Shown: one piece after another, positions 31,121 to 41,021 of the stretch | How the letters are laid out: each line of letters opens with the position of its first letter | How positions within the stretch are numbered: position 1 is the first letter of the stretch | NCBI RefSeq assembly: GCF_026914185.1 | Contig: NC_070560.1 | Location: forward strand, 594,001 to 658,000 | DNA length: 64,000 nucleotides | Direction: 5' to 3' | Origin: Puccinia triticina | Taxonomy: Eukaryota > Basidiomycota > Pucciniomycetes > Pucciniales > Pucciniaceae | Translations under genes and position numbers: made by a program | Notes under the pieces: model-generated | What the model was told of the DNA's origin: nothing | Seen by the model: the letters and a program-made list of their open reading frames with translations, nothing else | Databases searched by the model: none

Positions 31121-33551
31121 ATTATGAATATTAACTTATACTCCTTTACCAAAAAACAAACACTCACAGTTCCTTCAAAAAAGTTTCTTGGTAGTTTCAA
31201 CTCAATGGCAAGTGATTCCAAAATGAATAGTCCATTTCTTTTGGATAGTTTCTTTCTCCCAAAAACTTTGAAGAGGAATTGGATGAGAGAAAAAGTGGAA
31301 AAAATGTCAATAGAAGCTCAGAAAGGTTAGTCTGAAACCAATTGAATTGGTAGAATATTTCTAGGGAATTAATTCTTTTCTTTCCTTTTTCAGGCTCACA
31401 ATTTATCAAACATAATAGCCCCAATCCAGGCAAGTTCTTTGTTTTGATTGGCTCATTCAGATTTGGAGATACAATTTCTTATATCCCAATTTTTGTTTTC
31501 TTTGATGTAGAGGCAGTGGTTTCCCTTGAAAGATATTTCAAAGAAGTTTTAATCTATCAGGATGAGCTCAAGCAACAGTTTCATTGGATGAAGAATAGGG
31601 GAAAAAACCAATCATATCCTGCTGAAACATTGAACCAGGCAATCAAGACATTCCAAGAATCAAACAAAATTATTCATAAACTCATAAACCAGAAATTAGT
31701 GGAGCTTGCCAATCATTCAACTACCAATACCGTGAAAAGTTTACAATCAGATAAAGGGGATGTAAACATTCAGCTCCATTTTCAAAGAACTATCAGGGAA
31801 ACTGTTGAACTCAATAATTCCAGAGAATTCCTACTCAATAAACTAAAAAAACTTATAACAGAATACAGCATTCTATTCAAGGATGCAAACTTGAAAGTTG
31901 AGAAGAAATTTAAAAACTCAAGCTTTCTTGATGAAAGGAAATTTATGCCTCTAACAGCTTGGAATTATGTGTTCAAGACCCTAGCATTCTCAGTTCAAAG
32001 TGAATTTGTTGACCAGGAAGATTTACAAAAGCTTTTTCATGAGGAAAAGATGGTGAAGGAGCTCATTTACCATGCGTGCATCAATTTCAGTGACACACTG
32101 GGATTGAATATTTGGGATGACTTTTCAGAATTAACTGAACACTGGTATTGGAAAACACAAAACAAAATGGTTACATGTAAGTTGAAAATTCCATGTAAAT
32201 TATGAAAGTGTATTGATATATTGACAATATCTTGTGTTATTGTTCAAAAGACTTGAGCAAAAAGGAAGAACTCATTATAGATACTGTTTTCCATGTAGAG
32301 AGGATAAGGAAGCATAGTGATTCAAATTGGTACACACTAGAAGGATTATCAACAGGTTACCATGATTCTTATTATTTTGAAGGATTGCTGAGAAAATTAG
32401 ATATCCCCCCTGAATCAAACAAATCAAATTCTTTGGAAGAACTATCCAGTCAGCCCGGTTCCTCACTTACTTATGCCAATTTGGAAGGCTTTGAAGAAGA
32501 AATTAGGCATATGATTCATTCACTTGTTTGGAAACACCCTCAGTCACTGTCTGGATACAATGAAGAATATGGAGAACCGCTGAGAAGATCTATCTGTTGT
32601 CTTTTGGAGTCAATTGAGACACAAATAGATCCACTGTTTGCCCAAGAATTGTGTGTAATTTTTCTTTCTTTTAAATGATTCCTATATGAAGAATTATCAA
32701 TTAAATGGAAAACACATGACTTTTTTTTCTGCTTAAATAGGCTGAAAGAGATCCCATTCCTCAATCTTGAGAGAAACCCATTGCAAAATTCTTTGTAAGT
32801 GATTATTATGCAGATTTTGGAAGAATTGAGATGATAAACCAGCTGAGTGCTTCCTGAATTTTTTGTAGAACTCAAGAGACTTCATTCTTGAATAGGATGA
32901 TATCATCAGGCCTGTCATATTTGTTAGTGAATCTTCATGGTAGATTGAGAGTAGAGGATTCATGATTGATTCAATAAACCTTATTCTTCATACAGAAATC
33001 AGAAAACAAGCAATTTATTATTGTAAGTAATTTCAGAAGTTGATCTAAAAATAGAACTCTACAGGGAAAAGCTGTGCTGTTGACTAACACTTGATTATTT
33101 GCTTTGTGTAAGAAGATTTGGAAGTATCAGGCCTTCCCCAAGCAAGGATGTTGGAAAATTGGAAGTTGTGTTTGAAGATAAAGCTCCAGAGCATGAAGAG
33201 TTCTTCAAACTTGCAGTGCTGTCAATGAGATTTTCCTACTTGAGAGCTGTTGCTGATAGTTATCACAAGATAGGCAACAATGACAGATATCCAGCCATTG
33301 GATTCAAACCCTCCATCTATCAGAGCTATGTCAAGAAGCTGAGTGAGGTTTTTGTTGAATTCAGAGAAGTATACAATAGTTTGGTGACCACCAAGAATAG
33401 GAAGATAGAAATGTTCAGTTTTTCGGATTTCATGACAGCTGATATCAAGTCTCTATCTCTACACGGTGAAGACATTTTACATGACTTGAACCTCAGATCT
33501 CCAATCTTGAGATTTAAATTTTCCAAGCCAACACAAATCAGTGGTACATAA
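31121..33551 (+). CDS. Multi-exon unknown protein, A/T-rich, helical
   Basis: Exons that join in phase: 31121-31325, 31394-31429, 31511-32176, 32251-32650, 32741-32794, possibly a 27-nt exon just before 33023, and 33113-33551 (stop TAA). Introns are 68, 81, 74 and 90 bp, then about 318 bp or two shorter ones. The 31430-31510 intron has a GC donor (GCAAGT). The intron before 33113 has TGACTAACACTTG as branch site. The protein (about 610 aa or more) is rich in Leu, Lys, Glu and Asn, mainly helical (SLERYFKEVLIYQDELKQQF; LTAWNYVFKTLAFSVQSEFV; FKLAVLSMRFSYLRAVADSY), without signal peptide or known motif in the part seen. I do not recognise it; it resembles the large lineage-specific proteins common in rust genomes. 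The 5' end is unresolved. Confidence 0.6.
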
Positions 33552-33558
33552 CAGCATG

Positions 33559-33585
33559 TTTTTTTTTTTTTTTTTTTTTTTTTTT
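33559..33585 (+). repeat. T27 run after the unknown gene
   Basis: 27 T just after the stop of the preceding gene. It could mark the 3' end of an antisense retrotransposed or polyadenylated copy, or be simple slippage. Confidence 0.8.
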
Positions 33586-33848
33586 CTTAATTCCAGTTTG
33601 TTTCCATTTCTGGTGATTTAAGTAGTTGTGTTTAATTTGCTGATAACATACCAGTTTTAATCTGAATGTTGATTGGGTCTTGTCTGATGGATCAGGTGAG
33701 GTGAAACTGGAGATGATGGACAGTGGCAAGGGTCTGGATGTTCTGGGGTGGGAGGGTCTGACGGTTGACCCTGGGTGTATCGGGCGATGACGTAGGATTA
33801 TGTAATCCACTCTCCCTCGCGAAGTGCTGTGCAAACCACCCCCGGCCC

Positions 33849-33884
<36 letters not shown>

Positions 33885-33909
33885 AGCCAGCCACGACACA
33901 CTCAGAACG
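33586..33909. other. Upstream region of the F-box gene
   Basis: No ORF. Contains a (CCAG)n microsatellite at about 33850-33888 close to the ATG of the next gene. Confidence 0.5.
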
Positions 33910-35763
33910 ATGCAGTTCAGCTTCAGCCAGCTGCCGAGCTCACCAGCAACCAGCAGAACCAGCCAGCCACGAACCAGCAAACGGAACAAGCCACGCCAGA
34001 AGAACAGCAGCAGCAACAACAACAACAACAACAACAAAATAAAACTAACCGCAGATCAGACGGACCAGCAAACAAACCCATCCAGCAAGAACGGCGAGGG
34101 GAGACTACCCGACCATCTACTCGAGCTCATCCTCAACCATCTCCCAGATCGATTCGGATTCAGCAGCCAACCAGACGAGGCTCAAGGAACACACTGGCCA
34201 TCCCCACCCACCTCCTTCAGACTGATCAACAGGAGATGGGCCAGAATAGGAGCAGAGGTATGCAAAAACCCAACCAACCACCCAACCAACCAAACAACAG
34301 TCACTCACAACCTTCCTATCGACCAGGTCTTCTTCAAACACCTCTCGATCCATACCATCAACCGATTAGAAGCACTCGCCAAGCTCTTCAACTCTCCAAA
34401 CCAGTGTCTGCCCCGCCTGGTCAGGACGATCGTCATCTCGATCAACCAGCAAGACCTGATCAGATCAACCAACCAGCACCACCACCAGCTCATCAGAGAA
34501 CTGCTCAGCAAGCTGCTCAAGCCGCTCACCGCCCTCAGATCACTCTCCATCCGGGGATGCTCCCCCGGCATCCTCTTCCCCGCACCCCTCGAGCTCCAGG
34601 AGATCTTCCTGCCCCAGTCGATCACCCGCTTCGCCATCCAGTTCCGCTCCCAGGAAGACTCGGCCCTGCTCAGCACTCTCCCCACCACCCCACACACACC
34701 CCAGCCAGCATCATCCTCCACTGCTCGCCCCACCCCCAGGAGAGCCCAGCAAGCGGCAGCCACCCTGATCGAACTCCATGCAGCCGAACTCAACCTCCTG
34801 CTCGTCTGTCTGCCCAACCTGCGCTCGCTCCACCTCTCCAACTTCCGCTCCCAGCCACATCGTCCACTCTCCCGCTACTCCCCCAACCCCGAGCCCGACT
34901 GCTACCCGCAACAGAAATGCTCTCAGCCCTGGCGATCCATCCGCGCCCTGAGCCTCACCGACTGCGAGCTCTCGGACGGCGACGCCCATTTCTTTGCTAA
35001 GAGGTTCACCGCCCTCGAGGCCCTCTCCATCTCCAACTCCTTCATCGACCAGCACCACATCTCGGCCATCAACCACCTTCTCTCGCCCTCGCCCTCGCCC
35101 AGCCCGAAAGAACCCGACATGCACACACACAGAAAGGACGGCCCTCGTCGACTGGCTGACACGCTCGAGCGGCTCGATGTCGCCTGGACCGACTTCAAGT
35201 ACGACCCCTCCCTGCTGCTGTTCCCCACGGGCGCGGACAGCAAGCCGACAGCCGCCGCCAGTGTCCCCGGCGCGACCCTGGCGGCCCAATACGCCGAGCT
35301 AGACCTATCGGGCCTCAGTCGTCTGCGCGTCTTGCGTCTCCAGACACCCACCCGAGCCCTCCTGCTCCCCGACGAAGTGTCGACGGTCGAGCCCTCAGGC
35401 CCACTGGCCTCCCTCGAATCCCTGCTCATCGACCCCCGTCTGCTCTTCTTCTCGTCCCCCGCCCACCTCGCGTGCGCGCTCCAAAACGCCCCCTCCCTCA
35501 AAAACCTCGGCCTCCTCAACACGCCCATCGGGTTCTCCCGCGCTAAGAACTCCCCCGACGACGCTCTGCTCGGATCCGTCCTCTTCAAGCTTGCCTCCCC
35601 CTCCTCGGATCCCGCCCCGGCCTCGTCAAAGCTCCCATTCCCGCTCAACAACGCACAGATCCTCTTGCCCCTCTGGTACCGTAAACTGTCCTTCCAATTC
35701 TTCGCGTGGAACTCCGGGTTCAATTGGATCTCGTCCGAGCATCCCGCTTTCGATCTTCTCTAA
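33910..35763 (+). CDS. F-box protein with leucine-rich C-terminal region
   Basis: A probable SCF ubiquitin-ligase substrate receptor of 594 aa. Exons 33910-34257 and 34327-35763; the 69-bp intron (GTATGC ... GACCAG, phase 0) is open but its retention would insert 23 Asn/Thr-rich residues. The first ATG in frame is 33910; the frame runs further up only through a CCAG microsatellite. The N terminus is Ser/Asn-rich with an Asn run coded by a (CAA/AAC)n tract (34006-34036). The F-box-like segment is LPDHLLELILNHLPDRFGF followed by FRLINRRWARIGAEVFFKHL (residues about 60-125). The rest is a run of leucine-rich segments (LRSLSIRGCSP, LPNLRSLHLSNFRS, IRALSLTDCEL, FTALEALSISNSFI, LSRLRVLRLQTPT, SLESLLIDPRLL, SLKNLGLLNTPI) as in FBXL proteins. 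G+C is clearly higher than in the flanks, so it is a likely conserved host gene. Confidence 0.85.
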   Translation: MQFSFSQLPSSPATSRTSQPRTSKRNKPRQKNSSSNNNNNNNKIKLTADQTDQQTNPSSKNGEGRLPDHLLELILNHLPDRFGFSSQPDEAQGTHWPSPPTSFRLINRRWARIGAEVCKNPTNHPTNQTTVTHNLPIDQVFFKHLSIHTINRLEALAKLFNSPNQCLPRLVRTIVISINQQDLIRSTNQHHHQLIRELLSKLLKPLTALRSLSIRGCSPGILFPAPLELQEIFLPQSITRFAIQFRSQEDSALLSTLPTTPHTPQPASSSTARPTPRRAQQAAATLIELHAAELNLLLVCLPNLRSLHLSNFRSQPHRPLSRYSPNPEPDCYPQQKCSQPWRSIRALSLTDCELSDGDAHFFAKRFTALEALSISNSFIDQHHISAINHLLSPSPSPSPKEPDMHTHRKDGPRRLADTLERLDVAWTDFKYDPSLLLFPTGADSKPTAAASVPGATLAAQYAELDLSGLSRLRVLRLQTPTRALLLPDEVSTVEPSGPLASLESLLIDPRLLFFSSPAHLACALQNAPSLKNLGLLNTPIGFSRAKNSPDDALLGSVLFKLASPSSDPAPASSKLPFPLNNAQILLPLWYRKLSFQFFAWNSGFNWISSEHPAFDLL

Positions 35764-36633
35764 CCACAAAAACAAAATACAGACACATCCTCAAAAAAAC
35801 CAACCCTTTTCCAATTTGTTTTTCTGTTTTGCTTCTCGTATTCTTAACCCTCTGTTGTTGTTGTTGTTTTGCCATCCCACATCTCATTTGTTCTCCTTCT
35901 CTTTTTGGTGTTGTATGAATTGTTGTTCTTTGGCCAGAGATGTAAACTTATATTGCTACATACGACTACTACTACTACTACTACTCCATACTACGACTAC
36001 ATACTACTAACTACTAGTACCAGTATAACAAGGTTTAGATTTAAACTACAAACTTTGTTGAACTTGCATCTTCTGGGTCTATTCAAAGAAACTGGTTGAG
36101 CAAGATTGTAAGCTCTCAACTTTTTTCTTCTGATGCGAATTTCATTGTTTGACTTTGGGGAAGTCCAACTTGCTCCTTTTTTGTTGTTGTGAGCTTGAAG
36201 AGAGTTCTATCACATATTTTTCGGCACTACTATACATCCATTCTTCTGAGCTCTCTCTGTGGCAACACTGGGCTGATACACTAACTGCATTGTTAATGTA
36301 GCATATTGTTATTTTTTTTTTTGCCCTGACACTGGGTAAGCAAAGCAAACCATTTCTGCAGTTCTGATTGCACTATTGTAAACGCAGAAACACACTTTGG
36401 TTGCAACAACAGACTCGAGAATCAAATCAGTTCAAGATCTCTTACGGAGAAAATCACTACAATTTACAAACACCGAAGGTGAGTTAGGTTCAAAATCCCT
36501 GGAGAGGAGACATGCGTTGTCCCAGTTTTGCAGATTCAGACCGACTGAACCGTTCCTACTCCAAGAACTGGAAAGACGGACGTTGAGTTCTTGTACTTAG
36601 GTTCTCGTGTCCCAAGCTAGGCAAAAGAAATAA
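35764..36633. other. 3' flank of the F-box gene, no firm gene
   Basis: Contains a (CTA)n tract at about 35961-35990. A possible small plus-strand gene starts near 36410: an open stretch ends at GTGAGT (36480) with an acceptor TTTTGCAG at about 36531, but no complete model could be made. Confidence 0.35.
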
Positions 36634-36842
36634 GGGCCTGTACCATAGGGCATGAAAATTGAAATTTTCCAAATTTATTTGCCTCAAAATTTCTCGGGAC
36701 AAAAACTGAGCCTGGCCAAAATGCAGGCTTGAGCCCAAATGTGGAGAATTTCAACATTTGAACCCTCCACCAGTTTTCAATTTTTGTGTGCAGGGCAAAA
36801 AAAGGTGAAATGTTTCAAAATTGAGGCCCATGGTACAGGCCC
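36634..36842. mobile_element. 209-bp Harbinger-like MITE
   Basis: Termini GGGCCTGTACCAT (36634-36646) and ATGGTACAGGCCC (36830-36842) are perfect inverted repeats, with weaker complementarity inward. Flanked by TAA on both sides. GGGCC-type ends with a TWA duplication fit PIF/Harbinger. Confidence 0.75.
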
Positions 36843-36843
36843 T

Positions 36844-36975
36844 AAAAGGCTGAAGATGAGACCGGTGTTGCTCAAACAGACAACGTTCTCAACTTCTCAG
36901 CCATTGCGCAGAAGCCAAACAAGCTGGACAAGAGGAGTCAAGAGCCCTCACTGATATCGTCTCCTTTAGACAGAT
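36844..36975 (+). CDS. Possible terminal exon of a small gene (uncertain)
   Basis: Directly after the MITE one frame reads KAEDETGVAQTDNVLNFSAI then AQKPNKLDKRSQEP and ends in TGA. The composition is protein-like, but splice sites and partner exons could not be fixed. It may belong with 36410-36590 with the MITE in an intron. Confidence 0.25.
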
Positions 36976-37150
36976 GAAAGAAAAAAACTTTTCTTTATTT
37001 CATTTCATCTTATTAGAGAGCAGTCCACCGCCTGCTCTTAGTTAAAACAAAGTTTTACTTAAATTGTTACTTATAACTATTTTTGTTGTTATTTCTAGAC
37101 TCTAACTAGAAATAAATCTCTTGGTCCTGTGAACTCTTTCATTATCAAGT

Positions 37151-37264
37151 GGGTCAATCACCCACCCACTGCCCACTGATTCTTCACCTCAATCCCCAAG
37201 GAAAGGCCAAACAAAACTGATCTGGGAAAACCCTTTACTCCCAAAGCAGCTTATATCTTGGAGT
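37151..37264 (+). promoter_or_regulatory. Shared promoter module, copy 1 (before the truncated paralog)
   Basis: CCACTGCCCACTG, CTTCACCTCA, ACTGATCTGGGAAAACCC, CTCCCAAAGCA and TTATATCTTGGAGTTA occur in the same order as at 39205 and 39648. A G20 run follows. It is diverged from the other copies. Confidence 0.7.
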
Positions 37265-37266
37265 TA

Positions 37267-37286
37267 GGGGGGGGGGGGGGGGGGGG
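37267..37286 (+). repeat. G20 homopolymer
   Basis: Twenty G between the promoter module and the start of the truncated paralog. Confidence 0.9.
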
Positions 37287-37346
37287 ATGGGACTTGACCA
37301 CTCGCTCTCAGTCTAAATTTATAATTATAATAGGCAAGCCTACAGC

Positions 37347-37466
37347 ATGGCTCCGGGACGAAGCCTTAACTCTTCCAAACGCACGAGCTCCTCGAGACTT
37401 CCCTTCCGTATCCTCATCTGGCTCACGTATTGGTTTCTGGAGAACGTACAATACGCGTCAATGTAA
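37347..37466 (+). pseudogene. Truncated paralog of the secreted-protein family (signal peptide only)
   Basis: Thirty-nine codons from ATG to TAA: MAPGRSLNSSKRTSS, then a hydrophobic stretch ending LIWLTYWFLENVQYAS. This matches the N termini of the minus-strand gene ending at 38897 (MAPGRSQNSY... LIWLTCLFLENVQC) and of the plus-strand gene at 39810. The mature part is missing; a 17-bp tandem repeat follows at 37531. It shares the promoter module, so it could still be transcribed. Confidence 0.75.
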
Positions 37467-37530
37467 AGGCCGCCAGCCCTGTCGGGCACGACAGCTTGCC
37501 GGCAGACTGAGCAGGATAGATGTACAGGGC

Positions 37531-37618
37531 AACCTGGCCTGCCTATCAACCTGGCCTGCCTATCAACCTGGCCTGCCTATCAACCTGGCCTGCCTATCAA
37601 CCTGGCCTGCCTATCAAC
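37531..37618 (+). repeat. 17-bp tandem repeat, five units
   Basis: CTGGCCTGCCTATCAAC repeated head to tail, almost invariant, just downstream of the truncated paralog. Confidence 0.9.
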
Positions 37619-37712
37619 CCGCCGTCATGCCAGGTCGGCAAGACAAGGCTGCTTATATTTATTTATCTGAAGTTTGCAAAAGGAAGCTTGAATTGAGAGT
37701 GATCATTGGCTT

Positions 37713-38897
37713 CTACAACTTTTCTACATAACTGGTTAAGATTTCGTTAAAGAATTGCTTGAAAGTGGAGGGAATCACTCTTATAGCCTTTGGGTCAGGA
37801 GTCATAATTCGAGATGCTAATGAAGGTCTTGAGGACTCGATCCATTTGGTTAAGATGGCCCAACAAAAGGGAGAATGATTGGAGACCGTTGATAATTTGG
37901 TTTTGGCTAAACTGCCCGTTCCAAGGAACGTGTCGTTTGGTTCGTAGTAATCTTCAATAAGGTCCGATACGTGCTGGAAAAACTGTAGCCCAGCTTTTCG
38001 CCTCTGTGATTCCACGAATGTAGTCGCGCCTTCGCTCCCCAGCACCCCTGCAGGGGCTGGAATGACTGTGTTGATCAAATCTGCGTAGAACAGGTAGAGA
38101 GGTAATGTGCCCAGAATTCTCTCCAAGTCGTCTATCAAGTAATTTGTTATGCTTAAGTTGAGTGTCCTATCTCTTACTCTGCGTCTAACCCGCTCGAGTG
38201 ATTCTGCGAACTTCGGGACGACACGATCGGTGTAGAGCGGCCGCAATGCTAGCTTGGAGGCTTCGATATTAAATCGCCCGACCGTGCCGCGCCTTTTTCT
38301 TACTTGTTGGTAGGTAAAATCATGAGCAGTCTGGCTTGGTGGTCTGGGCTTGCCGATTACAGGACAGGGGCTTGTTTTTCTTGTTCTGTGTACACAATGA
38401 AGAAGGAAGGTGTTGATTTGATCCTCCTCGATCTGAAGCATCCTGTATTCGCCTTCCCCCTCGTTACCAATCAATTTGTCCCCGGTGGTCTGTTCCAAAC
38501 TTCGGACCGCTTCAAAGATCACTCGTCTCTCGCTTTCCACTGGCCGCTCAGCATGGATGATTTGGAAAGGACGAGTGTTGGGGCTGAAGGTTTTCAACTT
38601 TTTTCGTGCTGGGGTTTCGAGTTCGTTGGCCGGGTCATTTTGCCACTCTTGCTGATCAACAGGTTGTGGTCGCTGATTGTTGCCATGGGATATCAGGGGA
38701 GATTGTGGCGACGGAATACTGTTGAGGTCTGAGGGATTGCAAGAGGGATCAAGTTCTCGTGCCAGGGCCCTCTTCAGCCATATAGGATAGTCCGGATCGG
38801 ACGTGCATTGTACATTCTCCAGAAACAAACAAGTGAGCCAGATGAGGATCCAGAGGTGAACTCTGGTGTAAGAGTTTTGGCTTCGTCCCGGAGCCAT
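37713..38897 (-). CDS. Secreted protein of unknown function, family member 1
   Basis: A single-exon gene of 394 aa. MAPGRSQNSYTRVHLW starts a signal peptide (WILIWLTCLFLENVQC, residues about 16-31). A disordered Pro/Gln/Asn-rich segment follows (about 45-105), then a conserved C-terminal domain shared with the plus-strand gene at 39810: YRMLQIEEDQINTFL, VHR, YTDRVVPKFAESLERVR, LPLYLFYADLINTVIPAP, FVESQRRKAG and FKQFFNEILTSYVEKL. No catalytic motif recognised, few cysteines and no transmembrane segment after the signal. It is divergently oriented with its paralog, and a copy of the promoter module lies about 80 bp upstream. A fungal secreted protein of this type in a repeat-rich region is a candidate effector; that is inference only. 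Confidence 0.85.
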   Translation of the reverse strand: MAPGRSQNSYTRVHLWILIWLTCLFLENVQCTSDPDYPIWLKRALARELDPSCNPSDLNSIPSPQSPLISHGNNQRPQPVDQQEWQNDPANELETPARKKLKTFSPNTRPFQIIHAERPVESERRVIFEAVRSLEQTTGDKLIGNEGEGEYRMLQIEEDQINTFLLHCVHRTRKTSPCPVIGKPRPPSQTAHDFTYQQVRKRRGTVGRFNIEASKLALRPLYTDRVVPKFAESLERVRRRVRDRTLNLSITNYLIDDLERILGTLPLYLFYADLINTVIPAPAGVLGSEGATTFVESQRRKAGLQFFQHVSDLIEDYYEPNDTFLGTGSLAKTKLSTVSNHSPFCWAILTKWIESSRPSLASRIMTPDPKAIRVIPSTFKQFFNEILTSYVEKL

Positions 38898-38978
38898 CTG
38901 TATCCTATCCTATGGATAATAAGAACTTGAGACTGAGATAGTAGGAATGGCCCCCACCCGTTCAACTTCGAGACACAA

Positions 38979-39036
38979 CTTGCTTTGGGAGTGGAGGGTT
39001 TTCCCGGATCAGTTCCGTTCCTTGGAGCCTGGGGTC
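38979..39036 (-). promoter_or_regulatory. Shared promoter module, copy for the minus-strand gene
   Basis: On the minus strand: CAGGCTCCAAGGAACGGAAC, TGATCCGGGAAAACCC, CTCCCAAAGCAAG. The same blocks occur in the same order as upstream of 39810. The TATATA that follows the other copies is missing here. Confidence 0.7.
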
Positions 39037-39140
39037 ATAAGATATTCGGTGTTTCAAACCTGAATCTTCCGGCATCAGGAACCCGAATTCAGGAGCAAAC
39101 CAAGCCCCTCGAAACCCTTTGCTTCAGTAAAGGCTAAGCA

Positions 39141-39390
39141 CTAGCTTGACACACGTCCCTCCGGACGATGGGTTGGTTGTCCGTACATAGGCCTGGTCCA
39201 TCTTATCCACCCACTGCCCACTGGAGTCTTCACCTCAGGCTCCGAGGAGCGGAGCTGATCCGGGAAAACCCGTGACTGACTCCCAAAGCAAGGTATATAT
39301 CTTGGAGTTAACGATTCTGTACAAGCACTAGCTTGACACAAGTCCCTCCGGGACATCTTCCGATGGGTTGTTTGTCCGTAGGCCTGGTCC
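39141..39390 (+). repeat. Tandem duplication in the intergenic region
   Basis: CACTAGCTTGACAC(A)...GTCCCTCCGG, GATGGGTTG and GTCCGTA...GGCCTGGTCC occur at 39141-39200 and again at 39328-39390, with a promoter module between them. This points to a segmental duplication that copied the promoter region. Confidence 0.7.
39205..39305 (+). promoter_or_regulatory. Shared promoter module with TATA, orphan copy
   Basis: CCACTGCCCACTG, GTCTTCACCTCAGGCTCCGA, CTGATCCGGGAAAACCCGTG, CTCCCAAAGCAAGGTATATA. No gene of the family starts within 200 bp downstream; the next start is 39810. Confidence 0.75.
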
Positions 39391-39647
39391 CTATCCGGGA
39401 TTCTGGCATGAGCCGTTTCTGAAGACTTGGTGGGTCAATGTCTGTGCAGAGCACTGCAAAGCGAGTGATCAAGATAGGGGGTTTGCCAAGCTTGCTCGAA
39501 CAGCACCTGCAGGCCTGACGAGTCGACCGGGATGGCCAGAAACCAAGAGTGATGTGGTTGGTTCACTCCGGTGTTGGGCCCTGGGGTTTCTCAACTTGGT
39601 CCTGTATGCCGAAGTTTCAGCCCCCCGATATATTTATGTATCTTATC

Positions 39648-39745
39648 GACCCACTGCCCACTGAGTCTTCACCTCAGGCTCCGAGGAACGGAACTGATCC
39701 GGGAAAAGCCGTGACTGACTCCCAAAGCAAGGTATATATAGAGGG
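39648..39745 (+). promoter_or_regulatory. Shared promoter module with TATA box of the 39810 gene
   Basis: Same blocks as at 39205, ending in AAGGTATATATAGAGGGG. The TATA (39733-39740) lies about 70 bp before the ATG, so this is the probable active promoter. Confidence 0.8.
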
Positions 39746-39809
39746 GGGTGTGGAAGGGGTTCCTGCTTGCCCCAGTCTACATCTAGAATTTACTAGGAAA
39801 TCTTCCAGC

Positions 39810-41021
39810 ATGGTTCCGCGACAAAGCCTAAACTCTTATAACAAACGCACGACATCTTGTATCGTTCAGTTCTGGATGGTCATCTGGCTCACATGCTTCG
39901 TATTTCTGGAGAATGTCCAATGCGATTTCAATCGGGGCTTGGCGTCTATCCACGGGTTTGATTACAATCCCGAGCTCACCTGGCCGTCGCCGGCGCTGGA
40001 GCTAGAGGATGAAGCACGCCCGGCAGGAAACAGGCGGCTGGCGACCGGGGGACGCGACAGGCCAGCGGGGACGAGCGCGCGACGCTCCCGGGCTGGGAAG
40101 GAGGCTGCTCCTCGGTTCAAGATCATCAACTCTGCGATGCCGGCGAAACCCGAGAACTGGATGGTCTTTGCAGCGGTCCGAAGTTTGCAACTAACCAACG
40201 GGAAGCTATTGATTGGTGGGAAAGAGCAGGAGAACGAATACCGGATGTTGAGGATCGAGGAGCAACAGATCCAGCTCTTCCTCGGCGAAGATGTACACCG
40301 AGTGAGAAGCACGAGCGACTCGAGTGATCGGCCTAGGATCGGCAGGTCCAGGCCAGCCGGCACGCCCTCGGCAGAATTTACGACCGCGCAAGTACACCGA
40401 AGGCGAGATGCTCGGAGGAAGATCGATCAGCAAGCTACGCAGCTACCAGAATTCAAGGAGGTCTACACCGATCGAGTGCTCCTGGGGTTCGCAGAGACAC
40501 TCAAGCTGCTTAGAACGAGACTTCGAACTCGGATTGAGTACTTGCAAGCATGGGGGACCCTGGGATACTTGACGCTCGACTTGGAAGGTATTCTGGCCCA
40601 GTTACCTCTCTACCTGTTCTACGTCGATCTGATCAACACGGTCATTCCGGCTCCGGGGGTGGCGGCGAGCGGCGAAGCGGCGGTTATTGAGTTCGTGGAG
40701 TCGCAGAGAAGCCTAGCGGGGAAGATGTTCCTTGACTACGTCGAGGGGGTTCTCGAGAATCATTACTTGGACCCGGAGGCGGCGGTCTTGGGGAAGCTAG
40801 GCGGGTTGAATCTCGTGGATGTGGACGCGCAATCGAAGTTCGGCTGGCGGCTCGTGACCAGATGGATGGAGACTTGGCGAGCCTCTCTGGCGGCTGCGGC
40901 GAGGGAGCATTCGCCCAACGAGGAGACGCACCTTTCGAAGCTCTTCAAGCAGCTGTTCAACGAGATTGTGACGGGGTATGTGGAAAGTCTTGTGGCCGCC
41001 CGCAACAGACCAGCCAGTTGA
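39810..41021 (+). CDS. Secreted protein of unknown function, family member 2
   Basis: A single exon of 403 aa. The ATG at 39810 (MVPRQSLNSYNKRTTSC) follows the TATA box by about 70 bp. The frame is open further upstream, but through the promoter module, so that start is preferred. The signal peptide is at residues about 18-38 (FWMVIWLTCFVFLENVQC). A basic/Pro-rich variable segment (60-100) is followed by the family domain: YRMLRIEEQQIQLFL, YTDRVLLGFAETLKLLRTRL, LPLYLFYVDLINTVIPAP, FVESQRSLAG, FKQLFNEIVTGYVESL. G+C is higher than in the minus-strand paralog, which suggests old duplication or different constraint. Function unknown; secretion predicted from sequence only. Confidence 0.87.
   Translation: MVPRQSLNSYNKRTTSCIVQFWMVIWLTCFVFLENVQCDFNRGLASIHGFDYNPELTWPSPALELEDEARPAGNRRLATGGRDRPAGTSARRSRAGKEAAPRFKIINSAMPAKPENWMVFAAVRSLQLTNGKLLIGGKEQENEYRMLRIEEQQIQLFLGEDVHRVRSTSDSSDRPRIGRSRPAGTPSAEFTTAQVHRRRDARRKIDQQATQLPEFKEVYTDRVLLGFAETLKLLRTRLRTRIEYLQAWGTLGYLTLDLEGILAQLPLYLFYVDLINTVIPAPGVAASGEAAVIEFVESQRSLAGKMFLDYVEGVLENHYLDPEAAVLGKLGGLNLVDVDAQSKFGWRLVTRWMETWRASLAAAAREHSPNEETHLSKLFKQLFNEIVTGYVESLVAARNRPAS

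Noticed and set aside
34305..34841. 178- to 266-codon minus-strand ORFs opposite the F-box gene
   Set aside because: Shadows of the G+C-rich leucine-rich coding sequence; Arg/Ser-rich without structure.
33765..35000. 411-codon plus-strand ORF overlapping the F-box gene
   Set aside because: Gln/Pro low-complexity frame created by CCAG and CAA repeats; the other frame has F-box and leucine-rich motifs and a proper intron.
38304..38732. 142-codon plus-strand ORF
   Set aside because: Antisense to the minus-strand secreted-protein gene, which has a signal peptide and a clear paralog.
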